Shown piece after piece: positions 37,851-49,938 of a stretch of 64,000 nt of DNA (position 1 is its first letter; the number at the start of each line of letters is the position of its first letter). The translations under genes were made by a program, and so were the position numbers. This stretch comes from Sphingomonas desiccabilis (GTDB taxonomy: Bacteria > Pseudomonadota > Alphaproteobacteria > Sphingomonadales > Sphingomonadaceae), in the NCBI RefSeq assembly GCF_004135605.1, contig NZ_SDPT01000001.1, positions 310,001 to 374,000 of the forward strand, given 5' to 3'. A model generated the notes under the pieces. That model ran no database searches. It saw nothing but the letters and a program-made list of their open reading frames with translations, and had not been told where the DNA came from.

Positions 37851-38702
37851 TCCTCCTAGAGGCACTTCCAACAGGTAAGCGGCGCTGACTGAGGCGAAAG
37901 CGTCTTAGTGTGGGTGACTCACGTGGGTCCTGCCTGGGACGCTTCCGGTAGGAACGCGCGCTCAACCCACGATCCTTCCCGTTAAGGGGCTGGATCTCTG
38001 CTCTCTCTCCGAGAAGCGTAATGATCATTGAACGCGAGAACGGCTCAAACTGGGCCGGTTGCCGCCTGGCGGCTTTCAGGGATTGGAAGCATGGAAGCTG
38101 CCGTCCTTGGCCGGTAGCGGCGCGCGGCGGCCTCCGACCAGACCCGGTCGTTTTCGGACGTATCACCGAGCGGCCGCTTTGATTCCAACCCGCCGTTCGC
38201 ATGACGAAACCGGCTCGTGGGCAAGCGCGGTTGGAGTCGACGCGGGCGTGTCGTGCATTTCTAGACATCGCGGGTCTCCGCGACGTGCGCCGGGAGCCTC
38301 TCTCCCAGCCTTTAACCTGTCACGGAAAAAACCGGCCTCCACTCTCACTCTATAGAATTGCTGAGGATCCCGCAGAAGGCACGAGGCCTCACTGGCAAAG
38401 GTTCTCTCCTCCAATGTCCCGCCTGGTCGCCATGTCACGTACTTCTCGTCATCCGAACATTGACTCCCAATCGTCAGCCAAATCAATCCGGCTAAGGCAG
38501 AGGCCTGCGGGCGCCAATTTGCCGGCGGCGTAGCGCTCCATGACTGCAGCCCCCCTCTTCCAAGACGGGCGGTGGCGGCGCCATGGGCCGCCCTTTGGAT
38601 TGCAGGCTCGGTACGGGGCGTGGGCCGCTCATGTCCCCGCTTTGTCTGGGACGGGGAAGGTGGTAGCGCCGGCGCGCCGAACAAAGCGGGGGCGGCGGTG
38701 AG
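37851..38702. other. 852-base stretch without a supportable gene, next to tRNA-Thr
   Basis: No frame shows a recognisable protein; the longest minus-strand frame continues as an antisense shadow of the helicase gene. Base composition is lower in GC than the left part. It probably contains the island border and the promoter of the defence operon; a TATAGAAT-like element (around 38350) is a candidate -10 but has no convincing -35. Confidence 0.45.
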
Positions 38703-41700
38703 ATGAAGCTTGAAGAAATACAGCTTGGACAGAGTTTGGCTGGGATTGAGCCGTCCCAGGTCGTGACGGTGGTTGCGACCGTTCCGGTCAGTGAAGGTGC
38801 TGTCCAGCTGATTTACCGTACCCCTGACGGCAACATGAAGGAACGGTTCCTCAACAGGGACGACGAGTCGGCCGTCGGCCTGGCCACCGTCGAGCGGCCC
38901 TTTTCGTTCGATGGTGATGGCGCAGCATTCCAGCTCGCCTGCGAGGCCAAGCGCATCGATCTCGCATTCCTGTTCGATCCGATGATGGCGGTGCACAGCT
39001 CGAACGTGGAGCCGCTGCCGCACCAGATCACAGCCGTTTATGAGGCGCTCTTGCCGCGGCAACCCCTGCGGTTTGTCCTCGCGGACGACCCCGGCGCAGG
39101 CAAGACGATCATGGCCGGCCTCTATATCCGCGAGCTCATCATGCGCGCGGATTCGCACCGCATTCTGATTGTCGCGCCGGGCAGCCTCGTCGAGCAGTGG
39201 CGCGACGAGCTTTACGAGAAATTTGGGTTAGAGTTTCACGTCTATTCGTCGCTACTCGAACAGACCTCCCCGAGCGGGAATCCGTTCGAAGACTATCCTC
39301 GCCTCATCGTCCGGCTCGACCAGCTCTCTCGCAATGAGGAGCTGCAGGACAAGCTCTGCGCGCCGGGTTGGGACCTCGCCGTATTCGACGAAGCGCACAA
39401 GCTCTCGGCCCACTATTTCGGCTCAAAATTGGAGAAGACCGGGCGCTTCCGTTTTGCCGAGAAGCTCGGCGCGCATGCCCGGCATCTGCTGCTGATGACA
39501 GCGACGCCTCACAATGGCAAGGAAGAGGACTTCCAGCTCTTCCTCTCCTTGCTCGACTCCGACCGTTTCTACGGCAAATTCCGTGACGGCGTGCATAAGG
39601 TTGACGCCTCCGACCTCATGCGTCGCATGGTCAAGGAAGAGCTGGTCAAATTCGACGGCACACCCCTCTTCCCTGAGCGCAAGGCGTACACGGTTAATTA
39701 TGAGCTCTCATCGATCGAGGCCGCCTTGTACGAAGCGGTCACCAATTATGTGCAGACCGAGATGGGGAAGGCCGACCAGCTTCAGGGCGCGCGCAAAGGG
39801 TCGGTGGGCTTTGCCCTTACGGCATTGCAACGGCGCCTAGCATCGAGTCCCGAGGCAATCTTCCAATCGCTCAAGCGCCGCCGCGAGCGGCTGGAGAATC
39901 GGCTGCGCGATGAAAGCTTCGGCGCGAAAGGTCGTATCGGGCTTGCCGAGACCTATGCCGACGCCCCCGAGGACGAAGAGGACCTGAGCGCAGAGGAGCA
40001 GGAAGCGCTCGAAGAGAGCCTGATCGACGATGCGACCGCCGCAAAGACTGTGGTCGAGCTTGAAGCCGAGATTGTGATCCTGAAGGGCTTGGAGGACCAA
40101 GCGCGGGCAGTCGTTGCTTCCGGGCAGGACCGCAAATGGGACGAGCTGTCCAAGATCCTTCAGAACAACCCGGATACGCGCGACGCTGCGGGGCGGCAGC
40201 GCAAGATCATCATCTTTTCCGAGCATCGCGACACCCTGAACTACCTACGGGCGCGGATTGCCGGCGTGCTCGGCAATCCCGATGCTATCGTCACCATTCA
40301 TGGCGGTACTCACCGGGACGATCGTCGCCGGCTCCAAGCGCTTTTCCGCTCCGATCCCGACGTGCGCGTGCTGGTGGCGACCGACGCCGCGGGCGAAGGC
40401 GTCAATCTTCAAAACGCGAATTTGATGGTCAACTATGACTTGCCGTGGAACCCGAACCGTCTTGAGCAGCGGTTCGGTCGAATTCACCGCATCGGCCAAA
40501 CCGAAGTCTGCCACCTGTGGAATCTGGTCGCCAAAGAAACCCGAGAAGGCGACGTCTATCATCGCCTGCTCCTGAAGCTCGAAGTCGAGAGCCAAGCACT
40601 TCACGGGCGCGTCTTCGACATTCTGGGAGAAGTGTTCGATGAAACCAGCCTCAAGGACCTTCTGATCCAGGCCATCCGTTACGGCGACCGACCCGACGTG
40701 CGCGCGCGCCTGACGCAAAAGATCGACCAGGCGCTCGATCGAGACCACTTGAAATCTCTCTTGGATCGCCATGCGCTCGACAAAACGACGATGACGCGGG
40801 AGCGGCTGTTCGCGGTCAAAGAGGAGATGGAGAAGGCCGAAGCCCGGCGGCTGCAACCCTTCTTCGTTCGAGCCTTTTTCACCAAGGCGCTCGACGCGCT
40901 CGGCGGTACCGCGCATCCGCGCGAGGCTGGGCGATACGAGATCAGCTACATTCCCGCGACGATCCGAGAGCGGGATCGGCGGCTGACAGGGCGAAACCGG
41001 CGCGAGCATGAACCGGTACTGCGGCGCTACAGCCGCATTTGCTTCGAGCGCGAGGCGGTCCAGCCAAGCGATAGGCCTGGGCTAGAACGCGCGGTGCTGA
41101 TGCATCCTGGCCATCCGCTCATGCTCGCGATGTCCGATATCATCTTGGAGCAACACACCAACCTCCTCCGTCAAGGGGCGATCCTTATCGATCCAGCTGA
41201 CGAAGGGGTCGATCCCGCGCTGCTCTTCTTGCTGACGCACGAGATCAGCTCCGGCGATGGCGCCACTCTCTCCAAGCGCTTGCAATTCGTCCGCGTCGGC
41301 CCGGACGGGCAAGCGACCTTCGCCGGCTGGGCGCCGCATCTCGACCTGGAGCCTTTGCCTGAAGCCGAACGCGTCCTGCTCAACGATGTTGTTGAAGCGC
41401 CCTGGCTGTCCTCCGGGCAGGAAGCGCGTGCTCTCGCGCTCGCCGCCACGACATTGGTGCCGGAGCATTATGGCGAAGTCGCGCAGCGCCGCATCGACCA
41501 TGTCGAGAAGACCTTGAATGCCGTCCATGAGCGGCTGAGCAAGGAAATCGGTTTCTGGCAGGATCGCTGGCTGAAGCTCAAGGACGATGCCGAGGCCGGC
41601 AAGGACGTGCGGCTCAACCTCCAGAATGTCGAGCGCACGTTGGGCGATCTTCAGGGCCGCCTCGAAAATCGTCGGAAGGAGCTTCAGGCCCAACGCCATG

Positions 41701-42215
41701 TCGTGAACGGCACGCCAGTTGTGCTCGGCGCGGCATTGGTCGTGCCCGCCGGTCTGATGAATCGACTGCGCGGGCATGAACCCGCCGATCCGATCGCCGC
41801 CACTTTCGCGGTCGATGCTGCCGCGCGCTCGAGAATTGAGCAGCTCGCCATGACAGCCGTTCGTCAGGTCGAGGAAGCGCGCGGTTGCCACGTCGTCGAT
41901 GTCTCCGCCGCCAAATGCGGTTGGGATCTGACCTCTTATCGGCCCGCCATTGATGGCAGGCAACCGGAGCCGCGGCATATCGAGGTCAAAGGTCGCGTGA
42001 AGGGCGCCAGCACCGTCACCATCACCCGCAACGAAATGCTCTATGCGTTCAATCAGGGCGACAAGTTCGTGCTCGCAATCGTCTTTGTCGGCGAGGATGA
42101 CACCATTGACGGACCGCACTACATTCAGCGGCCGTTCGATCGCGAGCCGGGCTGGGGAGTCGCTTCGATCAATTTCAATCTGAACGATCTGCTCGCGAAG
42201 GCAGGCGCCGCATGA
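38703..42215 (+). CDS. SNF2/DEAD-type helicase with C-terminal NOV_C (DUF3883) nuclease-like domain
   Basis: 1170 residues. The helicase core has motif I DDPGAGKT (128-135), motif II DEAH (229-232), motif III TATPH (266-270), and motifs V-VI in [14 protein letters not shown] and [12 protein letters not shown] helical middle follows. The C-terminal 110 residues match DUF3883/NOV_C and hold a PD-(D/E)xK-like set: GWDL (Asp1075) and IEVKGR (Glu1094, Lys1096). It is the first gene of a five-gene operon; its TGA overlaps the next ATG. Similar helicases accompany DUF1156 methyltransferases and DUF499 ATPases in defence islands. It likely translocates on invading DNA. Confidence 0.92.
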   Translation: MKLEEIQLGQSLAGIEPSQVVTVVATVPVSEGAVQLIYRTPDGNMKERFLNRDDESAVGLATVERPFSFDGDGAAFQLACEAKRIDLAFLFDPMMAVHSSNVEPLPHQITAVYEALLPRQPLRFVLADDPGAGKTIMAGLYIRELIMRADSHRILIVAPGSLVEQWRDELYEKFGLEFHVYSSLLEQTSPSGNPFEDYPRLIVRLDQLSRNEELQDKLCAPGWDLAVFDEAHKLSAHYFGSKLEKTGRFRFAEKLGAHARHLLLMTATPHNGKEEDFQLFLSLLDSDRFYGKFRDGVHKVDASDLMRRMVKEELVKFDGTPLFPERKAYTVNYELSSIEAALYEAVTNYVQTEMGKADQLQGARKGSVGFALTALQRRLASSPEAIFQSLKRRRERLENRLRDESFGAKGRIGLAETYADAPEDEEDLSAEEQEALEESLIDDATAAKTVVELEAEIVILKGLEDQARAVVASGQDRKWDELSKILQNNPDTRDAAGRQRKIIIFSEHRDTLNYLRARIAGVLGNPDAIVTIHGGTHRDDRRRLQALFRSDPDVRVLVATDAAGEGVNLQNANLMVNYDLPWNPNRLEQRFGRIHRIGQTEVCHLWNLVAKETREGDVYHRLLLKLEVESQALHGRVFDILGEVFDETSLKDLLIQAIRYGDRPDVRARLTQKIDQALDRDHLKSLLDRHALDKTTMTRERLFAVKEEMEKAEARRLQPFFVRAFFTKALDALGGTAHPREAGRYEISYIPATIRERDRRLTGRNRREHEPVLRRYSRICFEREAVQPSDRPGLERAVLMHPGHPLMLAMSDIILEQHTNLLRQGAILIDPADEGVDPALLFLLTHEISSGDGATLSKRLQFVRVGPDGQATFAGWAPHLDLEPLPEAERVLLNDVVEAPWLSSGQEARALALAATTLVPEHYGEVAQRRIDHVEKTLNAVHERLSKEIGFWQDRWLKLKDDAEAGKDVRLNLQNVERTLGDLQGRLENRRKELQAQRHVVNGTPVVLGAALVVPAGLMNRLRGHEPADPIAATFAVDAAARSRIEQLAMTAVRQVEEARGCHVVDVSAAKCGWDLTSYRPAIDGRQPEPRHIEVKGRVKGASTVTITRNEMLYAFNQGDKFVLAIVFVGEDDTIDGPHYIQRPFDREPGWGVASINFNLNDLLAKAGAA

Positions 42216-43543
42216 CCGCGCTGCGCCTCGACACATTGTCGCTGACGAATTTTCGTTGTTTCGCTCGCTGCGAGATCGTCTTCCATCCAAACTTGACCGT
42301 GCTGGTTGCGGAAAATGGCAGCGGCAAAACCGCAGTTCTCGACGCCGCCGCAGCGGCGCTCTCGGTTTTCGTCAACGCCCTACATCCCTCAGAACCGGTA
42401 CGGCGGCTTGATCGGGCCGATGTGCGCTTGCTGCCCGATCACGACCGCGTAATGGCCCCCTGCCTCCCGGCTGGATACGAGGTGCAGGGCGTTGTGCAGG
42501 ACCGTTCGGTGACCTGGAGGAGTGAGGTCAAGACCTATGGTGACAAGGTTCGCCCGAGCACGCGCGACTTTCAGCCGCTGACCAACGCGGCTCGCGCACT
42601 CCGCTCAGAGGCCACAATCCTGCCGTTGATCGCATACTACGGAACGGGACGCCTTTGGAGTGAGCAGCGCCTCACCGAATATCGGCGCTCCTCAGTAACC
42701 AACGTTGAGGAGCGCGTTGCTGGCTATACCGACTGCCTCACATCCTCGTCGTCATTCAAGGGGATTTCGGCCTGGTTTGAGCACCGCTTCCGGCAGACAG
42801 CATCGCCCGCCTTTCGGGAAAGCCTGCCGGCCAATCTCGCGATGATTTCCGGCGTAAAAGAGGCGGCCGACACAGTCCTCGCACCCACCGGTTGGTCGAA
42901 TCTCCGTTGGGACTCGAACTTCCACGCCATGGCGGCCGATCATGTCGTACAGGGCGAACTGCCCTTGCTCATGCTGAGCGATGGCGTCCGCACCATGCTC
43001 GCGCTTGTGGCAGACGTCGCCCGGCGCTGTGCCAGCCTTAATCCCCATCTGAGTAATCGGGCGTCCCTCGATACACCCGGCGTGCTGATCGTCGACGAAA
43101 TAGACATGCACCTCCACCCACGCTGGCAGCAGCAGGTGCTCGGCCTTTTGCAGCGCGCCTTTCCGGCTCTTCAGATCGTCGTCAGCACGCACAGCCCGCA
43201 CGTACTATCCACCGTGGATAAATCGTCGATCCGCGTGCTGCATGTCGACGGTGGCGACACGGTCGTCGAGACACCCGCTATTCAAACGCGCGGTGTCGAA
43301 AGCGCCGATGTGTTGGCTAGCGTTATGAACGTCGATCCGGTGCCCGATCTGCAGGAAAGGGCTGAGCTGAGCGCTTACCGTGCGCTCATCGAAGATGGGC
43401 AGGCAGATGGTGCCGACGCAACGGCGCTTCGGAAGCGCTTGATAGATCATTTTGGCGAGAGCCACCCTGTTATCCTCGAGTGCGACCGCCTCATCCGGTT
43501 CCAGCAGTTCCGTGTTGGCAAGAGCCGTCTGGAGCGATCGTGA
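42212..43543 (+). CDS. AAA/OLD-type ATPase, PtuA-like (Septu/retron effector ATPase)
   Basis: 443 residues; ATGA overlap with the helicase. SMC/RecF-like ABC ATPase: [16 protein letters not shown] opening, Walker [10 protein letters not shown] (33-41), a signature-like [15 protein letters not shown], Walker [14 protein letters not shown] (291-303) and [10 protein letters not shown] with the switch His. The C-terminal 80 residues ([18 protein letters not shown] onward) match the tail of ATPases paired with HNH nucleases in Septu and Ec78/Eco8-type retrons. The HNH gene follows after one base. It probably forms the sensor/gating half of a PtuAB complex. Confidence 0.9.
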   Translation: MTALRLDTLSLTNFRCFARCEIVFHPNLTVLVAENGSGKTAVLDAAAAALSVFVNALHPSEPVRRLDRADVRLLPDHDRVMAPCLPAGYEVQGVVQDRSVTWRSEVKTYGDKVRPSTRDFQPLTNAARALRSEATILPLIAYYGTGRLWSEQRLTEYRRSSVTNVEERVAGYTDCLTSSSSFKGISAWFEHRFRQTASPAFRESLPANLAMISGVKEAADTVLAPTGWSNLRWDSNFHAMAADHVVQGELPLLMLSDGVRTMLALVADVARRCASLNPHLSNRASLDTPGVLIVDEIDMHLHPRWQQQVLGLLQRAFPALQIVVSTHSPHVLSTVDKSSIRVLHVDGGDTVVETPAIQTRGVESADVLASVMNVDPVPDLQERAELSAYRALIEDGQADGADATALRKRLIDHFGESHPVILECDRLIRFQQFRVGKSRLERS

Positions 43544-43544
43544 T

Positions 43545-44189
43545 ATGCGAAAGCTTAATCGCGCTGCCGTCCCGGCACCGCCGTGCCTCGGCGGCTACCA
43601 ACATGGCACCCATAACTGGGCCGATGTCTCACCCGAACACAGGGCTGAGATCAGGGCTCAGCTTGAGACGATGCAAGGGAAACGGTGCGCCTACTGCGAA
43701 GGCGACATTGAGGTCCTCGGACAGCATATCGAGCATTTCCGCCGCAAAGGGGATCCCGCGTACCGCCATCTGACGTTCGATTGGAACAACCTTTATTGGT
43801 CTTGCGGCCAGAATGATTCCTGTGGCCATTTCAAAGACACCGGCGCCGGTCCATATAACGTCGCGCACCTGATCGACCCCTGCCTTCACGATCCGGACGG
43901 CTTCTTCGTCTTTCGTTCCGACGGGACGGTCAGTTTGAGGCCTGGCTTGTCCGAGCAGGACGAGCATCGCGCGAAGGAGACGTTGCGCGTATTCTCGCTC
44001 GACGCCGATCGGGGGCGGCTTCGTGCTATGCGTAAAGCAGCCGTTTCCGGATATGTGGCCGACGCCGATGAAGCGGCTAATGCAGGATTGTCGCCCGAAG
44101 ATATCCGGGAGTACTTCGCCGACGTGCTCGAATACGCGAAGAGCTTCCCCTTTTTTACAGCCATCAAGCATGTGCTGACGGAAAGCTAA
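43545..44189 (+). CDS. HNH endonuclease, PtuB-like (TIGR02646-type)
   Basis: 214 residues from the ATG at 43545, one base after the ATPase stop. Cys48 and Cys51 (CAYCE), HIEHFRRKG (His61, His64), [12 protein letters not shown] with Asn81/Asn82 and Cys87, and Cys93 (CGHF) form the zinc-supported HNH fold of the TIGR02646 family, the nuclease of retron and Septu systems. The C-terminal half is helical ([15 protein letters not shown]). No reverse transcriptase or msDNA locus is nearby, so it belongs to a retron-free arrangement. Confidence 0.9.
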   Translation: MRKLNRAAVPAPPCLGGYQHGTHNWADVSPEHRAEIRAQLETMQGKRCAYCEGDIEVLGQHIEHFRRKGDPAYRHLTFDWNNLYWSCGQNDSCGHFKDTGAGPYNVAHLIDPCLHDPDGFFVFRSDGTVSLRPGLSEQDEHRAKETLRVFSLDADRGRLRAMRKAAVSGYVADADEAANAGLSPEDIREYFADVLEYAKSFPFFTAIKHVLTES

Positions 44190-44194
44190 TAAGA

Positions 44195-47104
44195 ATGACC
44201 ATTGATATCAAAGCCCCGAAGAAGCTGATCGAAGTCGCACTACCGTTGGACGCGATCAACGAGGCTTGTGCGTACGAGAAGATGCCCGGGATCGGTGCGC
44301 ATCCCCGCGGCCTTCATCTATGGTGGGCGCGACGCCCCCTGGCCGCGGCCCGAGCAGTAATCTTTGGACAAATGGTCAACGATCCGTCCTGGAAGTGGGA
44401 ATTGGAGCATCCGGACGAGATTCCACCGAGCAACCTCAAGGCCAGTTGGGCTGCGAGCCGAAAGCGCCTTTTCGCGATCATCGAGGACGTGGTGCAATGG
44501 GAGAATACTTCAAACGAAGCGATCTTGGACAAGGCACGATCTGAAATCCGCAAATCGTGGCTTGAGACCTGTGAGCTCAACAAGGATCACCCGCAAGCAA
44601 CCGAACTGTTCGATCCCGATAAGCTGCCCGGGTTTCACGATCCGTTCGCCGGAGGCGGAGCGCTGCCGCTTGAAGCACAACGCCTGGGGCTGGAATCGTG
44701 TGCTTCTGATCTTAATCCGGTTGCTGTCCTGATTAACAAAGCGATGATTGAAATTCCGACGAAGTTCGCAGGGCGCTCTCCGGTGAATGTCGATACTCGT
44801 AACGATCGGGATCTTGTTGGTCGAGAGTGGAAAGGGCCGCAGGGGCTAGCCGAGGATGTGCGCCATTATGGCCAGTGGATTCGGGACGAGGCGCAAAAAC
44901 GTATCGGACACCTCTATCCCGCCGTAGCAGTCACTGCCGAGATGGCTGCGGCACGTCCCGATCTAAAGCCGTTGGTCGGGCGAAAACTCCCGGTGATCGC
45001 TTGGATGTGGGCGAGAACGGTAAAAAGCCCGAACCCTGCTTTCCGGCACGTGGACGTTCCGCTTGCTTCGACATTTGTGTTGTCCAGCAAGGAAGGCAAG
45101 CAGGCTTACGTCGAGCCCATACTTGACGGTGATGACTACCGCTTCGAGGTGAGAATCGGCAAACCGTCGATAGAAGCAAAGGCCGGAACCAAGCTGGGCC
45201 GGGGTAGCTTTCGATGCCTGCTCTCTGGCGCTCCGATCAGCGGGGAATATGCCAAAACTGAAGCTCGCGCCGGGCGGATGGGGACGCGATTGTTGGCGAT
45301 TATCGCCGAGGGCGTCCGCGGTCGTGTCTATTTGTCGCCAACGGCGGAGCATGAGTCTGCAGCCCGAATCGCTGAACCGCTTTGGAAGCCTGAGGTTGAG
45401 TTTTTCCAGGACGCTCTCGGCTTCCGAGTTGGTAACTATGGAATGAGTAAATGGAGCGACCTATTTACCCATCGCCAGCTTGCTGCGCTGACTACCTTTA
45501 GCGACCTGGTGAAAGAGGTGGCGGAGAAGGTGCGGGCCGATGCGGCGGCGGCAGGCCTCACTGGTCGAGAGGGAAGTCTTGAAGCGGGGGGTGATGGTCC
45601 TCAGGCTTACGCCAATGCTGTGACAGTCTATCTTTCCTTCGCCATAAGTCGCTTAGCAGATTTTGGCTGCTCACTCGCGACCTGGAAGCCTTCTGGGCAG
45701 CAGGTCATGCACCTATTTACGCGTCAAGCGATCCCGATGACCTGGGACTTTCCTGAGTCAAACTTCCTCGGGAATTCGTCGATTTGCTGGGACAATGCAG
45801 TCAAATATGCACACGAGGCACTAATAGCTGGGACGGTTGCTAAGCCATTCGCGCCGGGTGTTGCTATGCAGGCGAACGCGATGGAGCAAACCTTGTCGAA
45901 TAATCGCGTGGTTTCGACAGACCCCCCGTATTACGATAACGTCGGTTATGCTGACCTCTCAGACTTCTTCTATGTGTGGCTTCGCGCCACATGCCGGGAT
46001 ATTTATCCTAACCTGTTCGCCACGCTGACTACGCCTAAATCGGATGAGCTCGTAGCAACGCCTGAACGACATGGAGGCCAGGCCAAAGCCGAGTCATTCT
46101 TCCTTGAGGGTATGACTAAGGCGATGCATAGACTCTCCGACCAAGCGCATCCGGCATTCCCTCTGACCATCTACTATGCCTTCAAGCAGTCGGAGACCGA
46201 TGACTCTGCAGGCACAGCAAGCACAGGATGGGACACATTCCTCGACGCCATTATGCGGGCCGGGTTCGCCATTACTGGCACATGGCCGATGCGAAGCGAG
46301 CAAGAGTTTCGTATGAGAGGTATGGGCTCCAATGCTCTTGCATCGAGCATTGTACTTGTTTGTCAGCGGCGACCTTCCGCCGCAGACACCGTCTCTCGTC
46401 GTGCGTTCTTGCGGGAATTGAACCAAGTGCTTCCGCAGGCACTGGACGAGATGACTCGGGGGGCTGGAGACGATAGGTCGCCAGTTGCGCCGGTCGATCT
46501 TTCGCAAGCGATCATTGGTCCTGGCATGGCTGTCTTTTCGAAATACGCTGCGGTGCTTGAGGCTGACGGGACACCGATGCCGGTGCGGACTGCCTTGCAG
46601 CTCATCAATCGCTTCCTAGTTGAAGATGACTTCGATCACGACACGCAATTCTGCCTGCATTGGTTTGAACAATATGGCTGGAAGGAGGGGCGGTTTGGCG
46701 AAGCCGATACGCTAGCGCGCGCCAAAGGCACCAGCGTTGATGGCGTAAAGCAGGCAGGTGTTCTCTTCGCCACCGGCGGCGTCGTGCGTCTTTTGAGGTG
46801 GGCTGATTATCCGTCTGGGTGGAACCCTGTCGATGATGATCGGCTCCCGGTGTGGGAGATGCTGCATCAGTTGATCCGCGTCTTTAAGTCGGAAGGCGAG
46901 AATGGCGCGGGCAAGGTACTTGCCGCGGTGGCGGCGAAAGCCGAGTCGACGCGGCAGCTTGCATATCGTCTCTATACTCTTTGCGAGCGAGCGGGCTGGG
47001 CAGAAGATGCCCGCGCCTATAACGAAATCATCACCAGCTGGAGCGCCATCGAATCTGCCGCCGCGGCGGCCCCGAAAGCGCGCCAAGACGATCTGTTCGG
47101 TTGA
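44195..47104 (+). CDS. DUF1156-domain adenine-specific DNA methyltransferase
   Basis: 969 residues from the ATG at 44195, 5 bases after the HNH stop. The DUF1156 N-terminus is [24 protein letters not shown] then [19 protein letters not shown]. The SAM site is DPFAGGG (149-155) and the catalytic motif IV is [10 protein letters not shown] (from Asp576), indicating N6-adenine or N4-cytosine methylation. A long insertion separates them, and about 280 residues follow. COG1743-type enzymes of this kind protect host DNA in several defence systems. GC content is clearly lower than in the core genes. Confidence 0.93.
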   Translation: MTIDIKAPKKLIEVALPLDAINEACAYEKMPGIGAHPRGLHLWWARRPLAAARAVIFGQMVNDPSWKWELEHPDEIPPSNLKASWAASRKRLFAIIEDVVQWENTSNEAILDKARSEIRKSWLETCELNKDHPQATELFDPDKLPGFHDPFAGGGALPLEAQRLGLESCASDLNPVAVLINKAMIEIPTKFAGRSPVNVDTRNDRDLVGREWKGPQGLAEDVRHYGQWIRDEAQKRIGHLYPAVAVTAEMAAARPDLKPLVGRKLPVIAWMWARTVKSPNPAFRHVDVPLASTFVLSSKEGKQAYVEPILDGDDYRFEVRIGKPSIEAKAGTKLGRGSFRCLLSGAPISGEYAKTEARAGRMGTRLLAIIAEGVRGRVYLSPTAEHESAARIAEPLWKPEVEFFQDALGFRVGNYGMSKWSDLFTHRQLAALTTFSDLVKEVAEKVRADAAAAGLTGREGSLEAGGDGPQAYANAVTVYLSFAISRLADFGCSLATWKPSGQQVMHLFTRQAIPMTWDFPESNFLGNSSICWDNAVKYAHEALIAGTVAKPFAPGVAMQANAMEQTLSNNRVVSTDPPYYDNVGYADLSDFFYVWLRATCRDIYPNLFATLTTPKSDELVATPERHGGQAKAESFFLEGMTKAMHRLSDQAHPAFPLTIYYAFKQSETDDSAGTASTGWDTFLDAIMRAGFAITGTWPMRSEQEFRMRGMGSNALASSIVLVCQRRPSAADTVSRRAFLRELNQVLPQALDEMTRGAGDDRSPVAPVDLSQAIIGPGMAVFSKYAAVLEADGTPMPVRTALQLINRFLVEDDFDHDTQFCLHWFEQYGWKEGRFGEADTLARAKGTSVDGVKQAGVLFATGGVVRLLRWADYPSGWNPVDDDRLPVWEMLHQLIRVFKSEGENGAGKVLAAVAAKAESTRQLAYRLYTLCERAGWAEDARAYNEIITSWSAIESAAAAAPKARQDDLFG

Positions 47105-47115
47105 AGGGGGCAAGC

Positions 47116-49938
47116 GTGAAACCTTGGCGAGAAGTGGCCGTACCCCACCAGGACGTGCTCGAAGGCACGTTCCAGCAATCGGAGTTCGCGGCGGACATCA
47201 CTGCAGTTAATTCCGGCAAAGCCAGCCGGGAATATCAGGATGCCGCTGCCTTCTTCGACCGCACCTTCATCACCGAAGGCATGGGCCACTTACTGACGCA
47301 GGTCGCTCAGCGTCTAGCCGGTAAGGGCGGTGAACCGGTCGTGCAGCTTCAGACCGCCTTTGGCGGTGGCAAGACGCATACCATGCTCGCTGTCTATCAC
47401 CTCGCTACGCGTAAATGCGCTTTGTCCGATCTCGCTGGCATTCCCGACCTCGTCGATCGAGCCGGATTGATGGATGTGCCGCAGGCTCGTGTTGCCGTCG
47501 TCGACGGCACTGCGCATGCGCCCGGTCAGCCTTGGAAGCGCGGTAGCCAGACGATCAGAACGCTTTGGGGCGAAATGGCTTGGCAGCTCGGCGGCGCGGA
47601 CGCTTTCGCACTGGTAGCCGACGCCGACGCGACGGGCACTTCGCCTGGTAAGGACGTCTTGCGTGATCTTTTGGAGCGCCATGCCCCATGTGTCGTGCTC
47701 ATCGACGAACTGGTTGCCTATGTACGTCAATTTCCAGAATCACAGGCGATCAGCGGTGGGAGCTACGACACCAATTTGTCTTTCATTCAGGCCCTCACCG
47801 AAGCGGTGAAGCTGGTGCCACGCGCCATCGTTCTCGCTTCGCTTCCGGAGTCGGACCTTGAAGCGGGAAGCCAGCGCGGTGTCACGGCGTTGCGGGCGCT
47901 CGAGAAGACTTTTGGGCGGGTGCAGGCACTTTGGAAGCCGGTAGCGACAGAGGAAGCATTCGAGATCGTGCGCCGACGGCTGTTCGAGCCAGTGCGCGAT
48001 GAGAATGCTCGCGAAGCCGTGTGTCGCGCCTTCGCCGACGCCTATATCGCCGAGGGCGTAAAACTCCCGGCAGAGACACAAGAACGGCGCTATCACGACC
48101 GGCTCTTGCATGCCTATCCAATCCACCCGGAGGTCTTCGATCGCCTCTACGAAGATTGGACCACCATCGACGGATTTCAGCGCACCCGCGGCGTATTGAA
48201 GCTCATGGCGAAGGTGATCTTCCGCCTGTGGAAGGACGACAACAAGGATTTGCTCATCCTACCCGGCAGTCTGCCTCTTCACGATGGCAGCAGCCGTAAC
48301 GAGCTGACCTACTATCTCCCCGCCGGCTGGGACGCAGTGATCGAGCGCGACATCGACGGTGATCGCGCAGAAACGACGGCTCTGGAGAACAAGGAGCCGC
48401 GCTTCGGTCAGGTCGGTGCGGCTCGGCGCATCGCCCGCACCATCTTTCTCGGAAGCGCGCCGGCCTCCGTCGCGTCAAAGGTCGCTGCGCGAGGTCTCGA
48501 CCGCGCGCGCGTGATTCTGGGCTGCCTTCAGCCAGGGCAGGCGTCATCCGTATACGCCGACGCGCTTGGGCGGCTTACCGATCGGCTGCATTACCTCAAC
48601 ACCTCGGGCGACAAGGGCCAGGACACAACTAGGTTTTGGTTCGACACTCGCGCCAATCTGCGGCGGGAGATGGAGGATCGCAAACGCCGATTTGACGACC
48701 GTACGGAAGTGCGCGGCAAGATAGCCGACGTTCTGAAGAAGACTCTCGGAAGTGTCTTCGACGGCGTGCATATCTTCACGCCGCATGGCGATGTGCCGGA
48801 TGATACCGCCTTGCGCCTGGTCGTTTTGCCACCAGAAATTTGGTACACCCGAGAGGAGAGCCGCCTGGCCCTCGAAGCAGTGCTAGAGATCATTGCTAAA
48901 AACGGCCCTAAGCCGCGTTATCGCAGCAACCGCCTAATGTTTCTTGCACCCGATCATGGGGTCCTCGCGCGGCTCACCGACGCGGCGCGGGTCACGCTCG
49001 CTTGGAATTCGATCGTCGAGGACGTGAGGGAAGGCCGGCTCAACATCGACCTGTTGCAGAAGAATCAGGCCGAGAAGGAGCTGAAGGGTGCAGAGGAAGC
49101 ACTGCCCCGCGTGGCTCGCGAGTGCTATAAATGGCTGCTCAACCCGATGCAGGATGCGCCGACCAGCTCCAAGCCGACCGTGGAAGCATTCGCACTCAAT
49201 ACTGCTGGCGCTTCGGTCGGGAGCGAGATCGAACGAGTCTGCACGGATAACGAGCTGGTGATTACGACTTGGTCGCCGATCCACCTGCGGACGAAGCTCA
49301 GGGAACTTTACTGGAAGGGCGAGCAGAGGTCCGCGAGCGCGGCTGGGTTTTTCGAGGATACCTTGCGCTATCTGTATATGCCGCGCCTCAGAACGCGGGA
49401 TGTTCTGACACAGGCAATCCGCACCGGCGCCGCCAGTATAGATTTCTTTGGCACGGCCTATGGCGAAGCCGATGGGAGACTTGAGGGCCTTTCGCTGGGT
49501 GGCCGCGATGTCGTTTTTGACGACACCCTGCTGCTGGTCGAGCCTGGCGCAGCTCAAGCTTACGATGAGGCGAGCCGATCGAGCGTGGTTTCCGTCCCCG
49601 CGGATACGTTGCTTACAAGCGAAACCCCTGCAACGCCGCCGCCCCTCCCTGGCGAAACAGGGCCCTCGCCAGGAGCGACGACGCCCGCGCCCGCATTGCC
49701 GGTCACCAAGCCGAAAACCTTTCATGGCTCGGCCGATGTCCCGACGGCCACAGCCAAAATGCGCCTAGTGCAGCTCGCTGACGAGATCGTCGCCGTGCTT
49801 GCGAGCGACCCGAATGCAACTGTTCGGCTGGTTGTGGAAATTTCAGCAGAGTTTCCCGATGGTGCCAGCGATGGGGTGAAGCGGGCCGTTTCGGAGAATG
49901 CCAACAGCCTCGGACTGAAGTCGGCAGAATGGGAGTGA
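47116..49938 (+). CDS. DUF499 ATPase of the methyltransferase-linked defence system
   Basis: 940 residues from GTG at 47116, chosen because AAGGGGG (47104-47110) precedes it; a TTG at 47101 overlaps the methyltransferase stop and is the alternative. Walker A FGGGKTHT (82-89) and Walker [12 protein letters not shown] (193-203) lie in the DUF499 domain. It opens with [25 protein letters not shown], as DUF499 proteins do. A Pro-rich linker (about 840-870) precedes a C-terminal domain. DUF499 genes are found with DUF1156 methyltransferases in defence islands. It ends the operon. Confidence 0.93.
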   Translation: MKPWREVAVPHQDVLEGTFQQSEFAADITAVNSGKASREYQDAAAFFDRTFITEGMGHLLTQVAQRLAGKGGEPVVQLQTAFGGGKTHTMLAVYHLATRKCALSDLAGIPDLVDRAGLMDVPQARVAVVDGTAHAPGQPWKRGSQTIRTLWGEMAWQLGGADAFALVADADATGTSPGKDVLRDLLERHAPCVVLIDELVAYVRQFPESQAISGGSYDTNLSFIQALTEAVKLVPRAIVLASLPESDLEAGSQRGVTALRALEKTFGRVQALWKPVATEEAFEIVRRRLFEPVRDENAREAVCRAFADAYIAEGVKLPAETQERRYHDRLLHAYPIHPEVFDRLYEDWTTIDGFQRTRGVLKLMAKVIFRLWKDDNKDLLILPGSLPLHDGSSRNELTYYLPAGWDAVIERDIDGDRAETTALENKEPRFGQVGAARRIARTIFLGSAPASVASKVAARGLDRARVILGCLQPGQASSVYADALGRLTDRLHYLNTSGDKGQDTTRFWFDTRANLRREMEDRKRRFDDRTEVRGKIADVLKKTLGSVFDGVHIFTPHGDVPDDTALRLVVLPPEIWYTREESRLALEAVLEIIAKNGPKPRYRSNRLMFLAPDHGVLARLTDAARVTLAWNSIVEDVREGRLNIDLLQKNQAEKELKGAEEALPRVARECYKWLLNPMQDAPTSSKPTVEAFALNTAGASVGSEIERVCTDNELVITTWSPIHLRTKLRELYWKGEQRSASAAGFFEDTLRYLYMPRLRTRDVLTQAIRTGAASIDFFGTAYGEADGRLEGLSLGGRDVVFDDTLLLVEPGAAQAYDEASRSSVVSVPADTLLTSETPATPPPLPGETGPSPGATTPAPALPVTKPKTFHGSADVPTATAKMRLVQLADEIVAVLASDPNATVRLVVEISAEFPDGASDGVKRAVSENANSLGLKSAEWE

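Noticed and set aside
37786..38268. Minus-strand protein ending in TGLEPVTPALRMRCSTN
   Set aside because: The tail is the translation of the tRNA-Thr complement, a well-known false gene signature; the same occurs at tRNA-Phe.
42212..44189. Retron with ATPase/HNH effectors
   Set aside because: No reverse transcriptase gene and no msr/msd-like sequence next to the pair.
38703..47104. DISARM class 1 system
   Set aside because: A helicase and an adenine methyltransferase are present, but DrmA, DrmB and DrmC are not; the intervening genes are PtuA- and PtuB-like.
38703..49938. BREX system
   Set aside because: A DUF1156-type methyltransferase and an SNF2 helicase occur in some BREX types, but PglZ, BrxC, BrxA and BrxF are absent.
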